DNA of 64,000 nt from Allygus modestus (lineage: Eukaryota; Arthropoda; Insecta; Hemiptera; Cicadellidae): positions 383,497,078 through 383,561,077 of the forward strand of contig OY776112.1 in the NCBI GenBank assembly GCA_963675035.1, read 5' to 3'. Under the pieces are notes generated by a model. The model made no database searches and was not told the DNA's origin. It worked only from the letters and a program-made list of their open reading frames with translations. The position numbers were made by a program, and so were the translations under genes. This document shows, piece by piece, positions 12,463 to 22,410 of the stretch (positions are counted from its first letter, which is position 1; each line of letters opens with the position of its first letter).

Positions 12463-13423
12463 CCGTTACCGCGATAACTTTTGAAAGAAACGCCCGATTT
12501 TTATGAAATTTGGCACAAATGTGGAGAGGAGCATTTTTGACTTTCGGTTCCAAAACCAGATCGATCGGACTATGGGAAGAGGGTTTTATGGGGGTTCACA
12601 ATTTTCCAAAAATCAGTTTTTTGCAGATTTTACCCCAAAAAAGTTAAAAACACTCAATTTTTGTTATAGCCATTTTATAAAGCTTTAAAAAATAATAATT
12701 TAGTAGTTTTAATTATTAACCTAGGTTAAGTTGATGCGGAGAAAATCCAAAAAAACGTGTCCCATGTTAATCTTATAAGAAAAAGGCTTTTAGATTTTTC
12801 TCAAATAAATTGACTAAAATCTTCATAATTCCTTTTATCAATATGTTTAGCTCAACAAAACAAACATTTTGGTGTTTTAATTGTTATTCTATGTCCAACC
12901 TTTGCAGAGATATTCAAAGTGCTAAACACAGTATGTTGTCCAATTTTATCCTTATGGAGAATAAATAAAATTTGATATTTCGATTATTTATGAATGTATA
13001 TTGATGAAACTTGGTATGTGGCTTCAACAAGTTGTGGTATATTGATATTAGCACATAAAACAAGTTTTTCCTTGATAGTCCCCGTAGCAGCAAACCTGCA
13101 TACTTGGCCCCCATGTTATTAATATCGAGAATAAGTAACTTTGTTTATCTCCCTTAATTATGAACCTAAATTAATAGAACTTGGTATGTAGCTTCACCTG
13201 GTTCAGTTATATTGATAATTGAAAAAAATATTACTTATCTTCCTGTTTGCAGCAAACCTGCGTCCTCAACCCTAATGTTATTCTTATGGAGATTAAATAA
13301 AATTTTATACATCCCTTGTTTATGAATGTATTTTTGTGAAACTTGGTAATTAGCTTTACGTAGTAGTGAGATATATACATTGGAAACTCACTAAGTACGC
13401 AGGTTTTCTGCGACGGGGGTATT

Positions 13424-15424
13424 TATTTTATTTTCACTCGGTTAAAATCACACCAAAAAACGCAAAGGAACGGTTTATAATAAATATATTATTTCCACTA
13501 CATTGAAAATAAAAAATTAAAGAGCAGTGCGTATGTGCGAGAAAAACACACTCGGCAGGATTGTTCACTGGAAGTGCCGCGCAGCAAAATAGAAATACGA
13601 TTTGGATACTTTGGCTCAAAAGAGGACAATGCTCTACTGAAATGAATCAAATAGTTCAGGAATAAAACTGTAAGCAGAAAAGTTCGAGACATTATCATTG
13701 CAGAACTGTATAAAATTCTAGTCATTTTAAACATTTTAATTTATTTTTAAAACAAACAAAATCGCTAAAAAATATATTACTTGATCATATATTTCACTCT
13801 TTATAATCCTTCGGGTTTTCTACGACAGAATGTTTGCTGGCCAACTTAAGTTGCAAAATACTGTAATAAAATGCCGCCGGTTAAACTTTTCTGTATACAC
13901 CGCTGTTCCCAGGAGACACTCAACTTTTTGATTTAACTTCGCCATCCCGGCTGGCCCGGCGTCAGCTTTTATTTAAAACAATCTTCCTCCAATTTGTTAT
14001 TTAATATTCATATTTTCCGTAAGTTTTCCGTTATTAGATTTATTTGGACTTTAAACTATAAAGTAATAGTACATTACAAGTCTTTCGCTATTATGCGTTT
14101 TAAAATTCCGTGTTGAACAAAATTTTATTTGTAGGAGGGGGAGGAAGAACTGCAGCAGTAATTACTTTTTAAGTTTCTGCTTTTTAGTGTTAACTGTTAT
14201 TTTGAGTACACTTAGTCTGCTTTTTAGTGTTAACTGTTATTTTGAGTACACTTAGGTTGATTGTTTCAATCATCTTTAAGTTAGTTAACAAGGAATAGGT
14301 GGTTTTGTGCCTTAAATGCCCTTCTTGTGTTACATTTGTCTTACAAAAGGGCAGGATATCAGTAATAAAAGACAACTTATATCTAATTTTAGAATCTTAT
14401 GTTTTCAGTGCTGCTGCATTTTAATTATTTTCTCACCAATTGTGAGCCAGGCAGTCAAGGGATAACGACAAAACCAGTTCTTAAAATATTGTTAAATTAC
14501 TACGCTTAGTTATTTATTTAATGACAAATAGGTTTTAACTCGCGTTATGTATTCGTTGTTATATTGCTGTATTATAGATGCAATGTTATCAAATCCCGAA
14601 TAAACAAATATTTGAATACCCCGTAATTTCAGCATTATTTTATGAATGACCAAAATGTGTAAGTTTTAATGTCAAATCGCGAATGAATTCAAAATAATCT
14701 AATGTTTTCTATAAAAAAAACCTTTTATTCTTCGTACGTAGGTCCTTTTCTTCTTGTAATTGTAATTGGACACATTAAGAAACTACGTGGCCTGCAAAGC
14801 CCTCGTGTAAACAGGAGAATCGAGGTAACTTACAGTGTTGAGCTGAATTATGACAATCTCCAATGGGGGAAGTGGTGCAGGATGCTGGTTGTGCTCCCTC
14901 CCACTACTTTTGTAATAACCGGCAACCGAAGGTGGTTATTTCCACTTGGATGTAGGCAGATATGATTAAACGCCTTCAATAGTAGAGATACTATTGTCAT
15001 ACTGCACTTATATTGCGTTCTACGCCGCGCAGTGCCGCCCGTGCTGTTATTAAATTAACGTTTAACAAACCAATATTACCTCTACAGTATTGCATTATTA
15101 CACAAGTTTTTCCATTGTTCAGTTTATATTTAATACTAATCTATAATAAGACTGCCGGTTCACAGTAGAAATTTCACATCAATACTGATTTGGAAATTAT
15201 ATATAATTCAGCTAAACCAAGGTATAGTTTGGTAATTTTGTTAATATAATAAAAATTGTAATAACTTTAAAGAAAATACTTCAATATTATATAAATAGTC
15301 TAATAAATACAAATATTATTTAATAATTCGAGTTGTAATAATGTAGAAATAATTAAACAATAAATCTAGTAGGAGATTAGTTGGTTTGATAATAAAAGTA
15401 AGTAAACAATATAATACAATATAG
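13424..15424. other. AT-rich intron DNA with a short exact tandem duplication
   Basis: No coding or RNA gene is recognised. Contains the 40-bp duplication listed next. Small ORFs (up to 87 codons) match nothing I know. Confidence 0.4.
14176..14255. repeat. Exact 40-bp tandem duplication
   Basis: A unit starting TCTGCTTTTTAGTGTTAACT and ending GAGTACACTTAG occurs twice in a row with no difference, at 14176-14215 and 14216-14255. Perfect identity implies a recent event. Confidence 0.9.
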
Positions 15425-15558
15425 TATATTTCGTCACTAGGATCAAAAGTGGATCTTTTTAATACGAGCTCCAGTTTAACTGCCGAGGCGAAGCCGAGGC
15501 TGGGAAATGAGCGAGTAAGTTATTAAAAAGACACTTTTGATCCGAGTGACGAACTATA
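15425..15558. mobile_element. Short TIR element (MITE-like), 134 bp
   Basis: The left end TATATTTCGTCACTAGGATC pairs with the right end, whose reverse complement reads TATAGTTCGTCACTCGGATC. The match continues through AAAAGTG for roughly 27 bp with three mismatches. The interior contains GCCGAGGCGAAGCCGAGGC, itself a near-palindrome. No ORF. The class is unknown. Confidence 0.6.
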
Positions 15559-16020
15559 TTTTTCGTCATACTGCCAAAAAACTTAAGGTTTAAATAAAAA
15601 CAAAAGTAAAGTTTACGTACTGTGTCTTCATAACCTCAAATGTTTCTTTCAGCTTGTCTCTTGAATGAATCAGCTGTTGCACATGCATAATTTCGGGTCA
15701 TTCATATCTATCGGTTGTTGAGTCGATCACTTCAAACCAATCATTGTGGTTCGAATCAATCGGTTGTTCTTCAAATAACAATACAACAATGAATGTTTCG
15801 ATAATAACAATGAATGTTTCGATTATTTATAATCGAATGAATTTTAATCGATTTATGACGACCTCGAATCAAAAGTATCATCAACAATGATCTTTTTTTG
15901 TACTAGTACGATAATGATCATCAAAACACATGTTATTATCCAAAGACTAAAAAGAAGAACTTTTGAATCTCAACGCATCTGTCAAAAACTGATGTTTTTG
16001 AAGCGGTATGACGAAAAATA
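15557..16020. mobile_element. TIR element (MITE-like), about 464 bp, abutting the previous one
   Basis: The left end TATTTTTCGTCATACTGCC and the right end (GCGGTATGACGAAAAATA) are inverted repeats, exact over TATTTTTCGTCATAC. The interior is AT-rich with repeated ATCGATT/TCGATTAT motifs and no ORF. The first bases overlap the right end of the 134-bp element, so either one inserted next to the other or both belong to a single ~600-bp composite. Confidence 0.5.
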
Positions 16021-16333
16021 ATATTTGTATTTAATCAATTACTAAGATTAATACTCCAGGCTGAACAAACTAAATCATGGAAGATATTGTAAGTTATGTT
16101 TGATTTGATTCTCCAAATCAGATCACACTTTATTGTAATCACTGCCTTCACTGAATACGAATTACGTAATCGATTACTTAACAAATAATTTAGTTCTGTA
16201 TGTAACTGGTTCGCCCTGCACTTGATTGGCTCGGCTTTTTATTATCATTCGCGTTCGCAATCTTTTACAATTGTTTTGCTGCTCTTCGGCCTATTTCCTT
16301 CACAATCCCACGGATTTCAGAATTTAACCTTAT
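16021..16333. other. AT-rich intron DNA, nothing recognised
   Basis: No ORF or repeat signature is recognised. Confidence 0.4.
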
Positions 16334-16457
16334 TAGTGAATTTCCTTTGGAAAGTGAACTATTAGCATGACCCGCACGGTGAAACTTAAGCCCGGGACCA
16401 CCATAGAAGTTCCTAACGTGACCCCCTGAACACGTTTTGGGGGGTCGTTCAAAATTG

Positions 16458-16524
<67 letters not shown>

Positions 16525-17140
16525 TTGCACTCTAGCGGTCGCATTTTTTGTCCGATTAACTTCAAATTTGGTAGGGACATTCCTTTTTGAAATCAGTTGG
16601 ACAAGTTCGTTGGGCAAAAGAATCGTAAAACTCCAAACCCCTTTTTAGGGGGTTAATTTCCCAAATTTCGAGTTTTTGGGCCCAAAAAGGGGCTAAAAAG
16701 CCCCCAATGTAAAATTAATGCATGTAAAAAGATGGGAATTAGAAGACGAAAGTTTTAAGCCCTCTTTCGTCATTCTAGCATAAATATTTACCAAGTTATT
16801 AAAGAAAATGTGTTTCGACTAACACAGTACGTTGTCTTAATGGGGGTTTTACACTAGAAAAGCCTGCTACTCCTTTGTTAGAGTACTTTTATCATCCCCA
16901 GCAACCTCACGCCTACTTTCAAGCCTGTCTGGGCCTTCGCCTAACCTTATAATGCGCAAAATTGTATTCGCAGCTTTGCAAGTAAATGAAACCAGGAGTA
17001 TCAGAACAGCCAAAAAATCAATGTTTTCAGATTTCAATTAAAATTAGACAAATGTATGTTTTTACACAGATTTTGACTTTTAAAAGTTTTTATGTGGGAA
17101 TTCACTTCCCTCACGTCAGCGTGCTGCGTGCGAACTTGTT
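16334..17140 (+). mobile_element. Family B DINE-1/Helentron-like element, copy B2
   Basis: Full-length copy in + orientation. AGTGAATTTCC lies at the left end (16335-16345). Then come CTTAAGCCCGGGACCACC, a (TA)n centre at 16458-16514 with a short GT run, CTCTAGCGGTCGCATTTTTT, and CTTCAAATTTGGTAGGGAC. A subterminal GGAATTCACT (one base short of the exact repeat) precedes the 3' hairpin CACGTCAGCGTGCTGCGTG. It is colinear with B1 in the opposite orientation. No coding. Confidence 0.75.
16458..16524. repeat. (TA)n(GT)n microsatellite in element B2
   Basis: TA run with one GT interruption, ending in GTGTGTGTGT. Confidence 0.95.
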
Positions 17141-17450
17141 GCTAAGGGTTTTTGTATTGGTAGACCTAGTTCTTTCAAAAGTTAGGCGCAGCTAGGTATT
17201 TTTTTGACATCGCATAAAGCTTGTGTTTATTTATCATTTTGTGGACTCTTTCTCTCAACCAGGACCTTTCTTGCAGACCTTGCCTGTATTTGTTGTGCAT
17301 GTTATGTATTTGTCCCTCCATTTCATATTAAAAAGACAAACCAGGTAACTTCTCCTGACTTAGCGATGACTCCTGATGGCCGCATCGGTGCTGTTGGTGG
17401 TTCTGTGATTATAGTCAAGGTTACCATGCACACCTGCATATGCCATTGAC

Positions 17451-17501
<51 letters not shown>

Positions 17502-19061
17502 TTGACACGTTTCTTTTATTATTGTTAACTAAATGTTTTTGTCGTTTTTTAAATAATTTGCAGTCCTAAACTTCTGTTGTGCCAATTTTGTATTTTTAGA
17601 GTCTCAAGAGCCTTTTGTTTTTTTTAGCCGTATAAATTTGATATTGTAATTATAAACTTGGGTTTTATCCAATACTCTTGATACGAGCGATGCATGCGTG
17701 TAATATCGATCTCGGAATTCCATGGAAATATTTCGCTTAAACATAAAAATATTATACGTGTTTTGGGCCTCATAAATCAATCGGCGAGATGTTCATCCCG
17801 AGGAAAAATCTAATTTTGCTAGCACACTCATTTGGCGTATAAAGTACCAAACAAAACTTAAGAATCAGCTGATAAAAACAACCAGTTTACTGTAAAAGTA
17901 GCAACATGTGGTTTAGCCCCTAGCTGGGTAGGATTCAATATAAAATCAAATGCAGCAGTAATTGTTAGCTATCTTCATACCCCCTGTTGCTGCCGACCTA
18001 GCTTCACTTGTAGCATGAATGCGCTCATGCACCAACATCAGTTAACTTGGCTTCAATATTAGCTACAAACATCTAACAATATTTGATCAAGTTCATTACA
18101 CCGCATACACTAATACCGCCCACTTGAATATTCACAGAGTAATTTGCATTTTCCACAATAACCAAAAACCTAATCAGCAATGAGCAGACGTCGTTTTCGC
18201 CTGCTAAATACAAAATGATGAGATAAAAGCCATTAAGGGCGCAGTGAAGGGCTGCGTGAGACCATAACCGACCATGCCGCTCGAACGCATGCATATTCAA
18301 GCCCTAAGCCCTTCCTCGTGCCGCCCCTCCTCGTTTGTAATACTGATCCAATTTTGTTCCAATTTCAATTACAGATAATGACTCAGCTGTCGCCTCCCCG
18401 CAGCCTCCTCAACTTCCTCTCTCACTCTCATTGTTACCATGGGATGGTGGATGAGGGCGGGGGATTCAAGCACCATACCCGTTGTTTGTTCTAGCGATCT
18501 CTCCCATTTTATTACATAGGGCTCTCGCTGTGTGCACTGCACTTGCCGCGTTGCTCGCTGGTTATTTATTACGTTCGTCTATTAGTACCATAGTGGAGAA
18601 GTGAAGTATGTTTAGCTATTTTACGTGTTTGCGAGTAAGGAAAACGTTAAAAATGTAGTGTAGAACATATTACTTTAACGTTTTAAAATTTTTAAAGTTG
18701 GTTGTAAAACGATAAACTTTTTCGCAATGTTTGTGTCCCTATGTTAAAATCCGTGATGTAATCGTTACAGAGGTGAAATAATGAGAGGGGACTTACAATG
18801 TACTCGGAATGGGTGTATTTGTTTTGTAAATCTCAGCGGCAGTGTTTATGTTTTTGTAATGAACGGTCCAAACCGTACAAATTAGGAGGCGGGGACAGAG
18901 CGGGGCTGGATGGAAGTGATACAAAAGGGAAACGATGGATATTGTAGCTTTGTTGTGTAACAGCCCTTCCGAGGTGTTCAGCTCTTGCGTGTAACGTTCT
19001 ACTGCAATAAAGCCACTTCTGATTATTTCCCCGCAGCAGTAAACCTGTTAGTATGAACTGT
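17141..19061. other. Intron DNA with one (TA)n tract and moderately GC-rich stretches
   Basis: (TA)n at 17454-17499. A stretch at 18240-18620 is richer in CpG and contains AGATAATGACTCAG (GATA plus AP-1-like) but no exon I can recognise. Confidence 0.4.
17454..17499. repeat. (TA)n microsatellite
   Basis: Pure TA run. The flanks do not match family A or B as far as I can see. Confidence 0.95.
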
Positions 19062-19100
19062 TCTCACAGGCCATCCCTCTGGTAGGGATGGCATGTGAGA
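19062..19100. other. Strong isolated hairpin
   Basis: TCTCACA (19062-19068) pairs with TGTGAGA (19094-19100), and CCATCCCT (19071-19078) pairs with AGGGATGG (19084-19091). A 2x2 internal loop (GG/CA) separates the two stems and the loop is CTGGT. The whole structure is only 39 nt, too short for a microRNA precursor. It could be a small element remnant or a structured site. Confidence 0.6.
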
Positions 19101-19225
19101 GACATTTGTTCGATGTTTTAATTCGCAATTTATAGGTATTCCAAATATTGTTGAAACAATAAAATAAGTTTTCTTCTAAATGCTTCTGACTAAAATTTGT
19201 AATAGTTAAAAAATGTACTCAGTAT

Positions 19226-19356
19226 GGTTTAAACCCTTTATTCGATCTTTTTAAGGTTTTAATGTGAAAATTCACTTCCCTCACGTCAGCTTTCTGCGTG
19301 CGATCTCGTTTATATTGAATCAGATGATGAATAATAGTTATATCTATAACTCGCTT
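19226..19356 (+). mobile_element. Family B right-end fragment plus shared flank, copy B5
   Basis: Contains the family B 3' end (GTTTAAACCCTTTA ... AATTCACTTCCCTCACGTCA ... CTGCGTGCGATCTCGTT). The homology continues outward through CAGATGATG and TAGTTATATCTATAACT, which is also found, inverted, beyond the end of copy B3 at 28380-28424. So B3 and B5 share sequence beyond the inferred terminus. Confidence 0.65.
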
Positions 19357-20468
19357 CGCTCGCTGAGGGCTCCGCCCCCAGACCCCCGCTTTGGGTCACT
19401 CCAGTTATTATTGAAACTCAACGTCCCTTCAGGTATTTTGTATATAGTATACTATTTTGATTCATTTGGGAAATATCAACTCTAGATGTTATGTTTATTC
19501 AAATAAACTGTTATTTGTTTATACTCTAACATGTGAAAGTTACTTTGCCAGATTATTGGATATTTTTTACAGCTGTTATTATTTCCTTTTATTTTGATTT
19601 GAAACTCCACCAGGCCAATGTTAAAGTTTCCAATTTTCAAGATAAAAACTAGAAGTTTCAAAATAGAAATGTTTAACTTTTGACAATTTTCCCTTAATTT
19701 TCTAAGTACAAGCTACCTGCATGCTAAATTTCACGTTTCTAACTCGTTTTCAAGTGGCCTAGAATTCGCATACGTGAGTGACTGAGTTACACATCGGGCT
19801 GTATAGGTATTTAGACTTAAAATATTGTAAACAGCTGTTTGCATTATGCAAATAAAAAACCTACTTGAATGGCAACTCTCATAAATATAAAATCGGGGAG
19901 GGAGCAAGATATAAAATCGTGGATGGGGGGAATTTAAAAGATAAAATAATTAAACAAATCTTTTGTTGCATTTCCAAATAAATGCTTTTAAGATATTTAG
20001 ACATGTATCTAGTGTAAAATTTTGAATTTTGAAATATTAATTTGCTAACCAAGTTATAATCAACATTTATTCTAACATCATATCCTTTTTCTAATTGTTA
20101 CATTTCTTCATTTAGGAATTGGTCTTAAAACCATTGTGTAATAAATTACTAATATCTTATTACCATGCCATACTGAGGAATTATTTAATTCTTTCAAAAT
20201 CACTATCTCTTACCAGTTAACGTGGGGCGTCTCGAGATTTTCTTTCTCAACAGTCTTATCTGATCAGCCGAAATGGAAAAGCATAAAAGTAAAGTGGCAA
20301 CGGCAACGGCGTGTATGCGACGTGGGTCCCCGCCGTCGTAAACCAAGGCAGCAGAACGCCTGACCTCTGTTATAACTTGGCGGCGCGCGGCGCTTTAAAA
20401 GTCAAATTCTCCTCGTCGTTTTTTATGTATTTAGATTGGTAAGCGGTAAGCTGCATGTGCATTTCAGG
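19357..20468. other. Intron DNA: GC-rich SINE-like snippet, small minisatellite and CpG-rich patch
   Basis: 19357-19420 holds CTCGCTTCGCTCGCTGAGGG and GGCTCCGCCCCCAGACCCCC-like text, typical of dispersed repeats. 19876-19935 holds two to three units of the TATAAAATCGGGG minisatellite also seen at 27.7 kb, preceded by AACCTACTTGAATGG. 20220-20450 is CpG-rich and apparently single-copy, with CTTATCTGATCAGCCG. Confidence 0.45.
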
Positions 20469-20861
20469 GTATTACCATTGACTATAAATATTGAAGGAGA
20501 CATTCCATCCATATGGCCCAGCTGTCCCACTTTTAGTTTATGATAGAATTTAAAATTGAAGTAGTTTGATCGACAGATTGTGACAGATTGCTGTCAACTT
20601 TTTATTTTAGTTATTTAAGTTAACTTTTAAAATATCTCCATCCCAGAAAGCAAGTGATAATCAACTTATGTTTGCTTCCTGACACACCAACTGTTGTATT
20701 ATCCTCTCCTTGAGAGGATAAGTAATAGTTGACAGCAGTATACTCTGTTGGTGATTATTGTAAACTATGACCTCTTTCAATCCTGGCATACACAAAACTA
20801 GGGACACATTTTACAATGTCAATGAGAAGTCTACTTCAGTATTTATAGTCAATGGTATTAC
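20469..20861. mobile_element. TIR element (MITE-like), 393 bp, with internal hairpin
   Basis: The ends are inverted repeats: the left end begins GTATTACCATTGACTATAAA, and the right end reverse-complements to GTAATACCATTGACTATAAA. The match extends about 32 bp with three mismatches. Near the middle a perfect 10-bp stem with a 3-nt loop occurs at 20699-20721 (TTATCCTCTC, CTT, GAGAGGATAA). No ORF, so it must be nonautonomous. Superfamily not recognised. Confidence 0.65.
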
Positions 20862-20942
20862 TTGTTGAGGTGTCGTGTGAATGTCCAATGTTTTTCACGG
20901 TTGTCGTTTGTGGTATTGACGAATGACTAGTAATTCTTAGTT

Positions 20943-21560
20943 ATAAACTCCCGTTAAGTGGGTCAAACTTTCTGGGATTGATCATTGATTCTCGTCTTGA
21001 TTTTTCTGACCATATTGACAAAGTAACAAAGAAAGTAGTTTATCATTCGCAGACTCTCTAAATTTGCTAGTTCTCATTTTCTCATGACAGCTTATTATGG
21101 CTGGCAATATCCGCATTTATGTTATGCAATTGCTATTTGGGGAGCCGAATCCACAAGAAAAACTTCCGCTTACAAAAAAGCATTTAGATTCATCTTTGGC
21201 ATGAAAGGTACAGACTGTAGTAGAGGTATGTCCTCAACAACAAAAAATACTAAGTTTATTCTTTTTATATATTTTAATATTTCTTCATCTATATTAAGCG
21301 AAAACGAATTTTTCAACACCGTGACACTGTTCACTACAATTTTAGGAGCACTGGGACCATATCCATCCCTCACCAACTATGATATACACGCCTATTTTAA
21401 AATCAAAAAGCGTTTCAATTTACTTCCTCGAGACCTAAAAACACAATCGGGTGATTGTAGATTAAAAACAAGCTTAAACGAGTTTTGATTGAAAAAGAAT
21501 ATTACAGCGTCCGGGAGTTTTTGGATGACAGTGGTGGCCAATATAAGTATTGTTTTTACG
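20943..21560 (+). pseudogene. LINE (Jockey-like) RT C-terminal fragment, decayed with internal deletion
   Basis: Reading frames give FLGLIIDSRLDFSDHIDKVT, the usual FLGxxID....W..HI block. Then, from 21084, MTAYYGWQYPHLCYAIAIWG gives the catalytic-domain-distal Y-G-x-x-Y-P-H-x-x-Y-x-I-x-x-W-G block. Next are KKAFRFIFGMKGTDCSRG (QK-x-x-R-x-I-x-G type) and then DIHAYFKIKKRFNLLPRDLK. A frameshift near 21485 leads to LIEKEYYSVREFLDDSGG, the conventional element C-terminus. The segment between the R-x-I-x-G and HxYNTR regions is partly scrambled. Known relatives encode reverse transcriptase for target-primed insertion; this copy is dead. An ORF of 134 codons covers most of it. Confidence 0.8.
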
Positions 21561-22041
21561 AGCATAAAACAAGTGCGTATAACAAGTACGTGCATAACGA
21601 CATTTTTTTCTTCATTTTTGTTATAAGACTATGATTGTATTAACTAGTGGCTTTGAAGGGGCCATAGCCTCTACCTTGCTCCAATGGTCTGTCTCAACCA
21701 CCGAGGAAAATAAAACAATATTACGTTCCTACTCATATAAGTTCGTAAACAAATTACACTTAAAATCACATGTTTTAACACAAACAGACGTTCTGAATGA
21801 ATGGAAAAAGTGCTTTATTAAAAAAAAAACAGAGTAGAGGACATACGTATTACGAACCATTATTGTACTCTACAAAACAACGGTTATAAATAACCGTCTG
21901 TGTAGTTGGCAAAAACTGTACTTTCTATAACAACAAATAATACACGTTATCTACTACAAAACAGTAATAGTGTATACTGCTTTTCTTTTCGCATAATTGA
22001 TTGTCTAGATAAAACACAACTACCTTATTTACTTAAAGTTT
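21561..22041. other. Unclassified spacer between two LINE fragments
   Basis: A 68-codon ORF (21631-21837) has no recognisable motif. This stretch may be LINE 3' UTR sequence, but I cannot show it. Confidence 0.3.
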
Positions 22042-22410
22042 TTACAAAGAAAAACAAAATAAAAATAAAACAAAGTTAGACGATATTAAACTAGTTTCAA
22101 TTAGATGAATAATCTTCTTGATTTTGTTACAAAAATTACATTCTTGAATTATTTCCCATCTGTACCTCCATGCTTCCTTAGCTAAAACACGCCAATTCCT
22201 CCCGTTTAAATACTGTTGGTATTCAAATTCGCTTAAACAGGTTTTTACGAACCTAGCTTTTCTCATGTGTGCTAAAATGGGGGGGGGGTGTGCTTTCCTC
22301 AGATTGCAATAAAATGATACACTGTTTCGTTTTCATTGAGGTCGCATAGCGAACAGTTATAACCCAAGGTTTGAAATTTCAATCTAATAATTCTGCCCTA
22401 GCTTTGATCA
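22042..22410 (-). pseudogene. LINE 3'-end fragment with CCHC-type motif and YLNG tail, minus strand
   Basis: On the minus strand from about 22405, one frame reads IIRLKFQTLGYNCSLCDLN then ENETVYHFIAI, a C-x-x-C...H pattern found at the C-terminus of some non-LTR retrotransposon ORF2 proteins. After a stop or frameshift near 22300 (beside a G run) the frame resumes with FEYQQYLNGRNWRVLAKE and YRWEIIQECN. The C-x-x-C-x-E-x-E-T-x-x-H-F order is the identification. It points toward the + strand fragment at 21 kb but differs in family, so two separate insertions are likely. Confidence 0.6.

Larger units (their letters stand above)
11995..13423 (+). mobile_element. Family A DINE-1/Helentron-like element, copy A1, interrupted by a PLE fragment
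   Basis: The left end keeps TTAGCGA followed directly by TTACCGTAGGTGGCATGG, so a small deletion removed the rest of the subterminal repeat. Next come GAGACCATGATAACTTTTCG and AGATGCCAAAAACAC, then (TA)n. The TA tract is split by a PLE fragment at 12127-12371. After the second TA/TG tract comes the right module, with ATGAAATTTGGCACAAATG and about three internal units carrying TGTTATTCTTATGGAG. It ends with the inverted GCAGGTTTTCTGCGACGGGG segment. Noncoding. Confidence 0.7.
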
